DNA of 64,000 bases from CAZIOH01 sp964540815 (GTDB lineage Bacteria; Myxococcota_A; Polyangia; Fen-1088), in NCBI GenBank assembly GCA_964540815.1, contig CAZIOH010000013.1:26995-90994 (forward strand), written 5' to 3'. Under the pieces are notes generated by a model. It searched no databases and had not been told where the DNA came from. It worked only from the letters and a program-made list of their open reading frames with translations. Both the position numbers and the translations under genes were made by a program. This document shows positions 43,078 through 50,821 of the stretch, piece after piece; the first letter of the stretch is position 1; each line of letters begins with the position of its first letter.

Positions 43078-44119
43078 CCGGCTCGACCTCCACCGGCTGG
43101 ACGTCCACTGGCTGCCCGCCGAGCCGCATCGAGCGCTGCCCCGCCTCGAGCACCTTGACCACGGCCAGGCCCTGCCAGCCATCGCTGCGTGGGCGCTCCC
43201 CCGTGCGCACGCACGCGAGGAAGTGATCACACTCGAGCCGCAGGGGCTCGACGTTCGGCAGGATCGGGGACACCACGGTGCCCGAGCGAACCCCCACGCC
43301 CTCGGCATAGGTGGTGTGCCCGGGCCTGGGCATCGCCGACTTGTCGTAGATGCGCAGCTTCTCGGTGGTCACCGTGTCGTCGAAGGTCAACATCTGGCGC
43401 GACCCCACCACCGTCAGGCTCCGCCGCTTGTGTGGATCCAGCCACGACACGTGCAGGTGCGCCAGGAAGCCGCCCTCGAAGCGCAACGTCGCGAAGGCGA
43501 TGTCCTCGATCCCGCGCTCGCGTTGCAAATACGAGGCACCCATGACGTTGACCTGCGCGGGCACGCCCCGCGCGAGGTGCAGGGCCACCGCGATGTCGTG
43601 CGGGGCGAGCGACCACCAGGCGTTCTCCGTCTCGCGCACGATCCCGAGGTTGACCCGCCGCGCGTACATGTACAGCAGCTCCCCGAGCTCCCCGCGGTCG
43701 ATCAGCGACCGGATCTTCAAGATGGCCGGATGGTAGAGCAGCAGGTGCCCCACCATCAACGTCCGTCCACGCCGCTCGGCGAGCGCGCACAGCCTCTCCG
43801 CTTCCTCGACCGACAGCGCGAGGGGCTTCTCCACGAACACATGGCGCCCGGCCTCGAGCGCGGCGCGAGCCAGCCCGAAGTGGTTGGGGGCATCGACCGC
43901 CACCGCCACCGCGTCGACCGCCGGGTCGGCCAGCACCTGATCCCAGGTGGTCGTGCCACGCACGCCTGGGAACCGCGCCTCGAGCCCGATCAGGAGCTCG
44001 GGGTTGCGATCGCACACCCAGCGCAGGTCCCCCGCCTCGGCGGCGTAGAACGCGCGCACCACGTTGCGCCCCCATCCCGAGGCACCGACCACGGCGGTTC
44101 CGATCCGCGAAAGGCTCAA
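43067..44119 (-). CDS. WlbA-like Gfo/Idh/MocA oxidoreductase
   Basis: This 350-residue NAD-dependent enzyme has the Rossmann start GTAVVGASGWGRNVVRAF, then AVDAPNHFGLARAALEAGRHVFVEKPLALS, where EKP is the conserved catalytic Lys motif, and MVGHLLLYHPAILKI. WWSLAPHDIAVALHL, with the APHD block, is typical of the C-terminal half. WlbA/WbpB oxidises UDP-GlcNAcA at C3 before amination and acetylation, and a WlbB-like gene follows directly. The start is TTG 44119 with AGGA upstream. The aminotransferase expected between these two steps is not in this operon; a DegT-type candidate is at 61579-62826. Confidence 0.85.
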   Translation of the reverse strand: MSLSRIGTAVVGASGWGRNVVRAFYAAEAGDLRWVCDRNPELLIGLEARFPGVRGTTTWDQVLADPAVDAVAVAVDAPNHFGLARAALEAGRHVFVEKPLALSVEEAERLCALAERRGRTLMVGHLLLYHPAILKIRSLIDRGELGELLYMYARRVNLGIVRETENAWWSLAPHDIAVALHLARGVPAQVNVMGASYLQRERGIEDIAFATLRFEGGFLAHLHVSWLDPHKRRSLTVVGSRQMLTFDDTVTTEKLRIYDKSAMPRPGHTTYAEGVGVRSGTVVSPILPNVEPLRLECDHFLACVRTGERPRSDGWQGLAVVKVLEAGQRSMRLGGQPVDVQPVEVEPGGG

Positions 44120-44263
44120 GCCCGCATCCTATGTACCCGGACCGCTCCACGTACACAGGTCGTCGCAATTTCGTACCGCCGCCTTCCCTTTCGGTCGGTC
44201 GACCTCATGTTGTCCACTCCTTCCGCCTGGAAGGAACCAACCCATCACCAGGGAGTCGAGAAG

Positions 44264-46651
44264 ATGGCTGACAAGAGGCGCGCAAGATCGACCGCCAGCG
44301 ATCGCAGGCACGTTCCTGGGAAGAAAGGCCTGCCGGCGTCGGCCGCTTCCGATGCGCTGGCCAGGAAGATGGCGGGGCTCGATGGGTTGAGCGCGGCCAT
44401 GCCCTTCAATCCGACCAAGCCCAGCGAATACGGGAAGGCCGCTCTCGTCCCCCACCTGGGCGCGGTCCTCGAACCGCCGGCTGCGCGCGTCACCAGCAGC
44501 ACGCTCACCGAGGAGACGGCCTCGGCGAAGGTCGGGGTCGGTCAGCCGAAGCTCGGCCAGAACCCGGGCAATCTCCCGCTCGATCGGGTCAGGACCGATT
44601 CGACCGGGCAGCGCCTCACCACCAACCTGGGCGTGCCGATCGCGGACAACCAGAGCTCGCTCAAAGTGGGCCTGAGAGGCCCGGCGCTGCTGGAGGACTT
44701 CATCCTGCGCGAGAAGATCACCCACTTCGATCACGAGCGGATCCCGGAGCGGATCGTTCACGCCCGGGGATCGGGGGCGCACGGGTACTTCGAATGCTAC
44801 CGGCCGATGACGGAGGTCACCCGCGCATCCATCTTCGCGGAGGCCGGCAAGCGGACGCCGGTCTTCGTGCGATTCTCCACCGTCGTCGGTGAGCGCGGCT
44901 CGGCGGACACGGCGCGCGACGTCCGAGGCTTCGCCGTGAAGTTCTACACCGACGCGGGGAACTGGGACCTGGTCGGAAACAACATCCCGGTGTTCTTCAT
45001 CCAGGACGCCATGAAGTTCCCCGATCTGATCCACGCGGCCAAGCCGGAGCCTCACTTCGGCATGCCCCAGGCAGCCACGGCCCACGACACCTTCTGGGAT
45101 TTCGTCTCGCTCATGCCCGAGTCGACGCACATGTTGATGTGGGCCATGTCCGATCGGGCGCTGCCCCGCAGTTACCGGATGATGCAGGGGTTCGGCGTGC
45201 ACACGTTCCGGCTGGTGAACGAACAAGGAAAGTCCACCTTCGTGAAGTTTCACTGGAGGCCCGTGGCGGGCGTTCACTCGCTCGACTGGGACGAAGCGGT
45301 CAAGATCTCCGGGGCGGATCCGGACTTTCACCGCCGCGACCTGTGGGAGGCCATCGAGGCAGGCGCCTTCCCCGAGTGGGAGCTCGCCTTCCAGATGTTC
45401 ACCGAGCGGCAGGCGGATGCCTTCAGCTTCGACGTGCTCGACGCGACCAAGCTGGTCCCGGAGGAGATGGTCCCCTTGACGCCCGTCGGGCGGATGGTGC
45501 TGGATCGCAACCCGGACAACTTCTTCGCCGAGACGGAGCAGGTCGCGTTCTGTACCGCCCACATCGTGCCTGGCCTCGACTTCTCGAACGATCCGTTGCT
45601 GGCGGGGCGCCTGCACTCTTACCAGGACACGCAGATCTCGCGGCTGGGCGGTCCCAACTTCCACGAGATCCCCATCAACGCGCCGGTGGCTCCGTCGCAC
45701 AACAACCAGCGGGATGGAATGCACCGACAGGCCATCCACCGGGGCCGTGTCTCCTACGAACCGAACTCTCTGGCCGGTGGCTGTCCCTTCCAGGCGGGGG
45801 CGGCCGGGTTCACCTCCCTCCCCGAGCGAGTCGAGGGCGACAAGGTACGAGGAAGATCGGAGCGCTTCGCGGATCACTATTCCCAGGCGACCCTATTCTG
45901 GAACAGCCAGACCGCGATCGAGAGGGCCCACATCGTCCGCGGCTTCCGGTTCGAGCTGACCAAGGTCGAGGTGCCGGCGGTGCGGGAACGCGTGGTGTCC
46001 ATGCTCCGCAACGTCGACGGGGAGCTCGCCGCGGCGGTGGCCACCCAGCTCGGCATGGCCGCCGTGCCGGAGGCCATGCCCCGGGCCCTGAAGCGAGCGC
46101 CGAGGCCGGAGATCGAGGCATCACCCGCGCTGTCCATCTTCGCGCTGCCGGGGGATGGCACCATTCGCACCAGGCGGATCGCGATCCTGGTCGCCGATGG
46201 CGTGGATGGCGTGGCGGCGGAGGCCCTGCACTCGGCGCTGTCGGCCGCCGGTGCCGTGCCGCGCTACATCGGCCCCCGGTTGGGCACGGTGCGGACGGAG
46301 GCCGGAAAGTCCCTGAAGATCGAGGTGACCCTGGAGACCATGCCGGGGGTCCTGTTCGACGCCCTGGCCATTCCCGGCGGCAAGGAGGCCGTTCGCGCCC
46401 TGGGAAACGTCGGGCCGGTGGCCGAGCTCGTCAAGGAGCAATACCGGCACGCCAAGCCCATCTTGGCGCTCGGCGCGGGCGCCGATCTGGTCGAGAGCGC
46501 CGGTGTGCGGACCGCGCTGCCTTCGGGCGCGCCGGATCCTGGGCTCCTCGTCGAGCGCGATGCCACCGCGAAGGAGGTGCTCCCGAGATTCGTGAAGGCC
46601 ATCGCTCGCCACCGCCATCACGAGCGAGAGGTCGATCCGCCCGTGGTGTAG
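44264..46651 (+). CDS. katE: large-subunit catalase (HPII/KatE type)
   Basis: This 795-residue enzyme disproportionates H2O2. The catalytic His lies in ERIVHARGSGAHGYFE and the catalytic Asn in DLVGNNIPVFFIQDAMKFPD. The proximal haem Tyr lies in RLHSYQDTQISRLGG. PVFVRFSTVVGERGSADTARD is the family signature. The C-terminal 190 residues form the flavodoxin-like/class I glutamine-amidotransferase-like domain of large catalases (RIAILVADGVDGVAAEALHSAL, VLFDALAIPGGKEAV). N-terminal residues 1-120 are basic and longer than E. coli KatE's. A GGGAG ribosome site precedes the ATG. It heads a stress-type group with the BON and DUF3341-like genes. Confidence 0.95.
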   Translation: MADKRRARSTASDRRHVPGKKGLPASAASDALARKMAGLDGLSAAMPFNPTKPSEYGKAALVPHLGAVLEPPAARVTSSTLTEETASAKVGVGQPKLGQNPGNLPLDRVRTDSTGQRLTTNLGVPIADNQSSLKVGLRGPALLEDFILREKITHFDHERIPERIVHARGSGAHGYFECYRPMTEVTRASIFAEAGKRTPVFVRFSTVVGERGSADTARDVRGFAVKFYTDAGNWDLVGNNIPVFFIQDAMKFPDLIHAAKPEPHFGMPQAATAHDTFWDFVSLMPESTHMLMWAMSDRALPRSYRMMQGFGVHTFRLVNEQGKSTFVKFHWRPVAGVHSLDWDEAVKISGADPDFHRRDLWEAIEAGAFPEWELAFQMFTERQADAFSFDVLDATKLVPEEMVPLTPVGRMVLDRNPDNFFAETEQVAFCTAHIVPGLDFSNDPLLAGRLHSYQDTQISRLGGPNFHEIPINAPVAPSHNNQRDGMHRQAIHRGRVSYEPNSLAGGCPFQAGAAGFTSLPERVEGDKVRGRSERFADHYSQATLFWNSQTAIERAHIVRGFRFELTKVEVPAVRERVVSMLRNVDGELAAAVATQLGMAAVPEAMPRALKRAPRPEIEASPALSIFALPGDGTIRTRRIAILVADGVDGVAAEALHSALSAAGAVPRYIGPRLGTVRTEAGKSLKIEVTLETMPGVLFDALAIPGGKEAVRALGNVGPVAELVKEQYRHAKPILALGAGADLVESAGVRTALPSGAPDPGLLVERDATAKEVLPRFVKAIARHRHHEREVDPPVV

Positions 46652-46703
46652 CGGTCGCCGCCAGCCGCAGCAACCAACCATCGACCGACGACGTCCGAAA
46701 AAA

Positions 46704-46721
46704 CTCACCCGTTGGGGTGAG
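46704..46721. terminator. hairpin downstream of katE
   Basis: CTCACCC-GTTG-GGGTGAG, a 7-bp stem with a 4-nt loop, lies 53 bp after the katE stop. It is preceded by six A but has no T-run after it, so it is at best a weak terminator on plus. Confidence 0.4.
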
Positions 46722-46901
46722 GCGGTGACGGTCGAATCGGATGCACGGCGCGAGCCCCCAGCAACCTCGCGCGCCCGAACCGGGGCTTCTCGCCAGGACC
46801 AGGCGGCACGGTTTTCGCTTATCACCGCGTCGTCCCCCTGAAGGTCCCGCGGGCTTCGATCCGCGCGGACCTCATCAAATCCCAACTGAAAGGACAACGA
46901 A

Positions 46902-47369
46902 GTGAACACCTTCATTCGAAGAGCGCTGCTCGTGGCTGGGATCGCCTTGGCCTCGCCGGGCGCGGGCGCCTGGGCAGCGGATTCCCCCGCCAACGCCGCG
47001 GACACGAACCCCACACCGTCCCCGGCCCACAAGCACCGGAAGCATCCCAAGGCGGTCGACGACGCCAAGGCTGACGACACCGCGGTCAACAAGCGCGATC
47101 GCGCGGATGCCGAGCTGACCGCGGACCAGCAGAAGAACAACCGCTCGGATGTTCAACTCACCGCGGAGATCCGGCGCGCCATCGTGAAAGACAAGACGCT
47201 GTCCACGAACGCGCACAACGTGAAGATCATCGTTCGGGATGGCCTCGTCACCCTGAAAGGTCCCGTGGCTTCACAGGCCGAGAAGACCAAGGTCGAGCAG
47301 AGCGCTCTCGACGTTCTCGGCGCGGGCGGATCGGAAAAGATGACCAGTGAGATCGGGATCGCTCCCTGA
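46902..47369 (+). CDS. periplasmic BON-domain protein
   Basis: This 155-residue protein starts at GTG 46902 behind AAAGGA. MNTFIRRALLVAGIALASPGAGAWA is a signal peptide. A charged low-complexity segment (KHRKHPKAVDDAKADD) precedes one BON domain: SDVQLTAEIRRAIVKDKTLSTNAHNVKIIVRDGLVTLKGPVASQAEKTKVEQ. The VTLKGPV block is the conserved core. BON domains bind phospholipid or act in osmotic-shock protection (OsmY, which has two); one copy is seen here. The site after katE suggests a stress-response role. Confidence 0.85.
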   Translation: MNTFIRRALLVAGIALASPGAGAWAADSPANAADTNPTPSPAHKHRKHPKAVDDAKADDTAVNKRDRADAELTADQQKNNRSDVQLTAEIRRAIVKDKTLSTNAHNVKIIVRDGLVTLKGPVASQAEKTKVEQSALDVLGAGGSEKMTSEIGIAP

Positions 47370-47466
47370 TCGGAGCGACCGCGACACGAGACGACACGAC
47401 CGATTTTTCCGGAAGCACGTCGCAGGGTTCCCCAAAAAAAACATATCGGACACCAGGAGGACTTCC

Positions 47467-48039
47467 ATGGCCGGCAAGAACACAGCGGTATTTGGTCTTT
47501 GCAGCAGCGTCTCTCAGCTCGAGCTGGCGGTCGACGCCTTGAAGGCGTCGGGCTTTCGCAGCGATGACATCTCGGTCCTGTTCCCCGACAAGGAAGGAAC
47601 GCGCGACTTCGCGGTGGAGAAGAACACCAAGGCGCCCGAGGGCGCAGCCACCGGTGCCGGCACCGGCGCGGTCCTGGGAGGAACGCTCGGATGGCTGGTG
47701 GGCATCGGGGCGCTGGCCATCCCCGGCCTCGGGCCCTTCATTGCCGCCGGTCCCATCATGGCGGCCCTGGCTGGCGCCGGGGTGGGCGGAGCCGTCGGTG
47801 GCGTCACGGGCGCACTGGTCGGCATGGGGATCCCCGAGTTCGAGGCGAAGCGATACGAGGGACTGGTGAAGGAGGGGGGCATCTTGCTCTCCGTGCACTC
47901 CGACAACTCGGAGTGGACGAAGAAGGCGAAGGAGATCATGGAGCGTTTCAAGCTGAGCGATGTCTCGTCGGCGGGCGAGGCCAGCGCCGAGGTCAAGTCG
48001 CCGGTGGGCGCACCGGGCGGGCGCGCGCGCGCCTTGTAA
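47467..48039 (+). CDS. DUF3341-like/general-stress-type protein with glycine-zipper segment
   Basis: This 190-residue protein starts at ATG 47467 with CAGGAGG upstream. The N-terminal part, GLCSSVSQLELAVDALKASGFRSDDISVLFPD, is a ferredoxin-like fold seen in general-stress protein 17M and DUF3341 proteins. Residues about 65-125 are Gly/Ala-rich and hydrophobic (ATGAGTGAVLGGTLGWLVGIGALAIPGLGPFIAAGPIMAALAGAGVGG is split here only as a description), a glycine-zipper membrane-associated stretch. The C-terminal part has GILLSVHSDNSEWTKKAKEIMERF. The exact function is unknown. It follows the BON gene after 97 bp and precedes a perfect 12-bp hairpin. Confidence 0.78.
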   Translation: MAGKNTAVFGLCSSVSQLELAVDALKASGFRSDDISVLFPDKEGTRDFAVEKNTKAPEGAATGAGTGAVLGGTLGWLVGIGALAIPGLGPFIAAGPIMAALAGAGVGGAVGGVTGALVGMGIPEFEAKRYEGLVKEGGILLSVHSDNSEWTKKAKEIMERFKLSDVSSAGEASAEVKSPVGAPGGRARAL

Positions 48040-48054
48040 ACGTATCGGGGCTCG

Positions 48055-48088
48055 TGTCGGGCCGCCCCACACAATTGGCGGCCCGACA
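48055..48088 (+). terminator. 12-bp perfect hairpin after the DUF3341-like gene
   Basis: TGTCGGGCCGCC and GGCGGCCCGACA form a perfect 12-bp stem with a 10-nt loop (48067-48076), 16 bp after the stop. No T-run follows, so its role may be mRNA 3'-end protection or Rho-type termination. Confidence 0.6.
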
Positions 48089-48142
48089 TGAGCGCGAATT
48101 TCCGCGAGGCACCGGCCTGAGGTATCGTGGCTTCACGCGCTG

Positions 48143-48784
48143 ATGAGCTGGTCGTCGGAGGACTCCCCGGGCACCTCGCATCACCATGCCGTTCGTGCCG
48201 TTCGTGCCGCATTGGGGCGCTCGCCCGGCCTCGTGAGGACCGCCGTGGTCACGATGGGGATGGTGGTCGGGGCGTGCGGCCACGCGCCTGCGACCGGCAG
48301 TGGTGGCGACAGCTTCACCCGCGAGCTGGTCCTGTCCTACGACGACAATCGCCCCTCCGGGCAACTCGCCTTTCCGAACCTCACCTATGAGAGCCTGCTC
48401 CGCTTCCAGCTTCCTCCCGGAAAGCACCGGGCGCTGCGCCTGCGGGCGCTCATCTCGGGGACGGGGACGCTCGAGTTTGCCCTCTATGACAACAGCCCGC
48501 TCGAATCCCCCGGCGACCTGCTCCGTCGATTCACCTGGACGGTCGACTCCGCCGACGTCTCGAGCGGGAAGGACGGCCACTGGCTGGTCTCCGACCTGCG
48601 GGACCTGCCGGCGCTCGAGGGTGTCATCTGGATCGGGTTTCGCAAGAACGGCGGCGAGCCGACCATCTGGACGAGTTCGGCCAATTCCGGCCAGACCTTC
48701 TTGAGAGATCGCAGGCCCAACGACACGATGGGCATCCTTCCGGTGAAGCGAACCCCTATGCTGCGCCTCGAATTGCTCCTCTGA
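48143..48784 (+). CDS. putative lipoprotein with beta-sandwich-like domain
   Basis: This protein is up to 213 residues from ATG 48143, or starts at GTG 48233 (MRTAVVTMGMVVGAC...), where VGAC is a good lipobox. The mature part reads RELVLSYDDNRPSGQLAFPNLTYESLLRFQLPPGKHRALRLRALIS, then TLEFALYDNSPLE, then FTWTVDSADV, GHWLVSDLRDLPALEGVIWIGFRKNGGEP. The alternating hydrophobic pattern and terminal LRLELLL suggest a beta-sandwich. No family is recognised. The GTG start gives a cleaner signal peptide; both are plausible. Confidence 0.62.
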   Translation: MSWSSEDSPGTSHHHAVRAVRAALGRSPGLVRTAVVTMGMVVGACGHAPATGSGGDSFTRELVLSYDDNRPSGQLAFPNLTYESLLRFQLPPGKHRALRLRALISGTGTLEFALYDNSPLESPGDLLRRFTWTVDSADVSSGKDGHWLVSDLRDLPALEGVIWIGFRKNGGEPTIWTSSANSGQTFLRDRRPNDTMGILPVKRTPMLRLELLL

Positions 48785-49120
48785 GATCTCCCCCACGCCC
48801 CGAGCTGGGTGCGCTCCGTCTCGGGTCCTCGCATCAAACCCGTTGGCGTCGCGCGCACGCGGTGTGAGGATGCGCATACGTATTTGTCCCAGGGGGACTT
48901 ACACTGTAGCAGCGGGATGTGGGGGACGAAGACGAAGACAAAGATGTCGCAGGCCCCCGCGAGCCGTGACCGCGCGAGATCCCCTGCATTGATGGGGACC
49001 GTCGTTGCCCGCCACACACACAGGTGTGGGGCGGGGGGGACAGACGGTGTTCGCACGCGGCAGCTCCGCGCCGGGCGGGTTCCGCAACCGGGAAACGTAT
49101 TCAAGGGAATGGAGAAAAGT
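48785..49120. other. 336-bp intergenic region with a hexamer tract and inverted repeat
   Basis: No supported gene lies here. It holds the hexamer tract at 48925-48948 and an imperfect inverted repeat near 49008-49035 (CCCGCCACAC against GTGTGGGGCGGG, a two-base bulge). The promoter of the Cys-rich lipoprotein gene must lie here, but no clear -35/-10 pair was seen. Confidence 0.5.
48925..48948. repeat. 6-bp-periodic intergenic tract (GACGAA)n
   Basis: Units read GACGAA, GACGAA, GACAAA, GATGTC, 141 bp after the preceding lipoprotein stop. Member of the recurring hexamer tracts. Confidence 0.6.
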
Positions 49121-50539
49121 ATGGAAGATCGATATCGCTGTAAACGCTCCGACAGTCGTGCGGACATTGGTGGTCCTTTGGTGGGTGGTCGGCCTGTGCC
49201 TTGGAGCGCGGCGCTCGCGCCAGTGGCGGCCGTCGCCCTCTTGCTGGGCTTCGCGGGTTGCGGAGGGAGCAGCAGCGATAACGGCACCGCGGACGCTTCC
49301 GGTGATGCACCGACCGACCATCCTGGCACCGGAGGGCATCTCGGGACCGGCGGCACAGGCACCGGCGGAATCCTCGGCACCGGGGGGGCGACCCCCGACG
49401 CGGGCACGGACGTTCCTTCCGCGACGGGCGGCCAGGGAACCGGAGGTGCCGGTACCGGCGGAAGCGGAACCGGTGGCGGTGCGGGGACCGGGACGGGCGG
49501 CGCCGGGATGGGTGGCAGAGGCGGCACGGCCGGTGGCGGCCTTGGCGGGACCCCGTCGACCGGAGGCGCGGGCGGAACCCCAGCGGGAGGCCACGGCGGC
49601 GGCGGTGCCGGAGGGACTGCCTCTGGCGGAACGGCTGGAGGCGGGGCCGGTGGCGGGGTCGCCGGCGCCGGCGGGCACGCGGGAAGTGGTCCGGGGGGTG
49701 GTGGCGCGGGTGGCGGCGGACGCGGCGGTGCGGGCGGGCGTGGCGGCGAGGGCGGTGGGGCGATCGGCGGACGCGGCGGTGCGGGCGGTGCGGCCTGTGG
49801 AACCAGCGGCGCCATGTGCTGTCCAGGAGGTGCCTGCGATACCGGCTTCGCCTGCGAGAGCCGCGGTCCCGGCATGCCAGGAACCTGCACGGCGTGCGGC
49901 GGCGTCAACGAGCTGTGCTGCATGGGTACGAACGCGTGCCAGGCCGGCGGGCGGTGCGTTGGCACCCCGGGCGGGGCGAACATGTGCGTCGCTTGCGGTG
50001 GACCGGGCCAGGCCTGCTGCATCCCGACCGCTGCGCGTCCAGCGTGCGCCGCGGACGCCTTCTGTCAGGGCGCGGGCGGCGGAGTGGTCGGCATGTGCAC
50101 GGCGTGCGGCGGCAGCGGGCAGATCTGCTGCCCGAACAGCGTCTGCGCGACCGGGCTCGGCTGCAACAACCCGCCAGGGACCGGCGCGGGAATCTGCGCG
50201 GCGTGCGGCGCTGCGGGGGCGGCCTGCTGCGGCGGCGCGAACTGTCAGACCGGGGCGCAGTGCGCCGGGGCGACGGCGGTGTTGCCGGGCATGTGCACCG
50301 CGTGCGGTGCGGCGGCGGGCCAGGCCTGCTGCCCGGCCGCGACCGGGGTGGGCTTCACCTGCCAGGGCGCGAACCTCAACTGCGCTCCCGCCGCGATGGC
50401 GGGCGCCCCCCGCCTCTGCGCCGCGTGCGGTGCGATGGGACAGGAATGCTGCGGCGTCGGCGCGGCCGCCAACCGCACGTGCAAGACCGGGCTCACGTGC
50501 GCGAATCTGAACGGCGCGCCGACCTGCGGCGCCTTCTGA
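49121..50539 (+). CDS. lipoprotein with Gly-rich linker and seven Cys-rich repeats
   Basis: This 472-residue protein starts at ATG 49121 with GGAG 6 nt upstream. The signal (ALAPVAAVALLLGFAGC) has FAGC as lipobox. About 165 residues of Gly/Thr/Ala-rich repeats follow. From about residue 225 come seven units of roughly 30 residues, each built on C-x2-C-G-x(5,6)-C-C ... C ... C ... C; examples are CTACGGVNELCC, CVACGGPGQACC, CTACGGSGQICC, CAACGAAGAACC and CAACGAMGQECC. Cys spacing is regular, implying stacked disulfide units. It probably sits on the outer surface. A strong terminator follows. No known domain was recognised. Confidence 0.8.
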   Translation: MEDRYRCKRSDSRADIGGPLVGGRPVPWSAALAPVAAVALLLGFAGCGGSSSDNGTADASGDAPTDHPGTGGHLGTGGTGTGGILGTGGATPDAGTDVPSATGGQGTGGAGTGGSGTGGGAGTGTGGAGMGGRGGTAGGGLGGTPSTGGAGGTPAGGHGGGGAGGTASGGTAGGGAGGGVAGAGGHAGSGPGGGGAGGGGRGGAGGRGGEGGGAIGGRGGAGGAACGTSGAMCCPGGACDTGFACESRGPGMPGTCTACGGVNELCCMGTNACQAGGRCVGTPGGANMCVACGGPGQACCIPTAARPACAADAFCQGAGGGVVGMCTACGGSGQICCPNSVCATGLGCNNPPGTGAGICAACGAAGAACCGGANCQTGAQCAGATAVLPGMCTACGAAAGQACCPAATGVGFTCQGANLNCAPAAMAGAPRLCAACGAMGQECCGVGAAANRTCKTGLTCANLNGAPTCGAF

Positions 50540-50578
50540 TCCGCCGCGCGTCGCACGGCACGACACGAATGTGAGCAA

Positions 50579-50615
50579 GAGGCCGGGGCGTCCTGACGCC
50601 CCGGCCTCTTTTTTT
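50579..50615 (+). terminator. strong Rho-independent terminator
   Basis: GAGGCCGGGGCGTC and GACGCCCCGGCCTC form a perfect 14-bp stem (loop CT, inner pairs opening) followed by seven T. It ends the Cys-rich lipoprotein transcript and is the best plus-strand terminator in the window. Confidence 0.95.
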
Positions 50616-50821
50616 GCGTCGCCGCGAAGACGCCCACGGCAGCCCCCGGTGGGGTGCGCGCCCGGCCCGGAGCGAGGTGCGCGGTAAAGTTTCCGGAAAT
50701 TTCGGCCGATGTCCCTGTCGGCCGACCCAGCGATCGCCCTCGACTCCCGAGCACGCTCCTCCGGCAGCGCCCGCTCCGCGCATCGATGACGTTCCACCTG
50801 GACACGGCCGGAGATCTCGAG

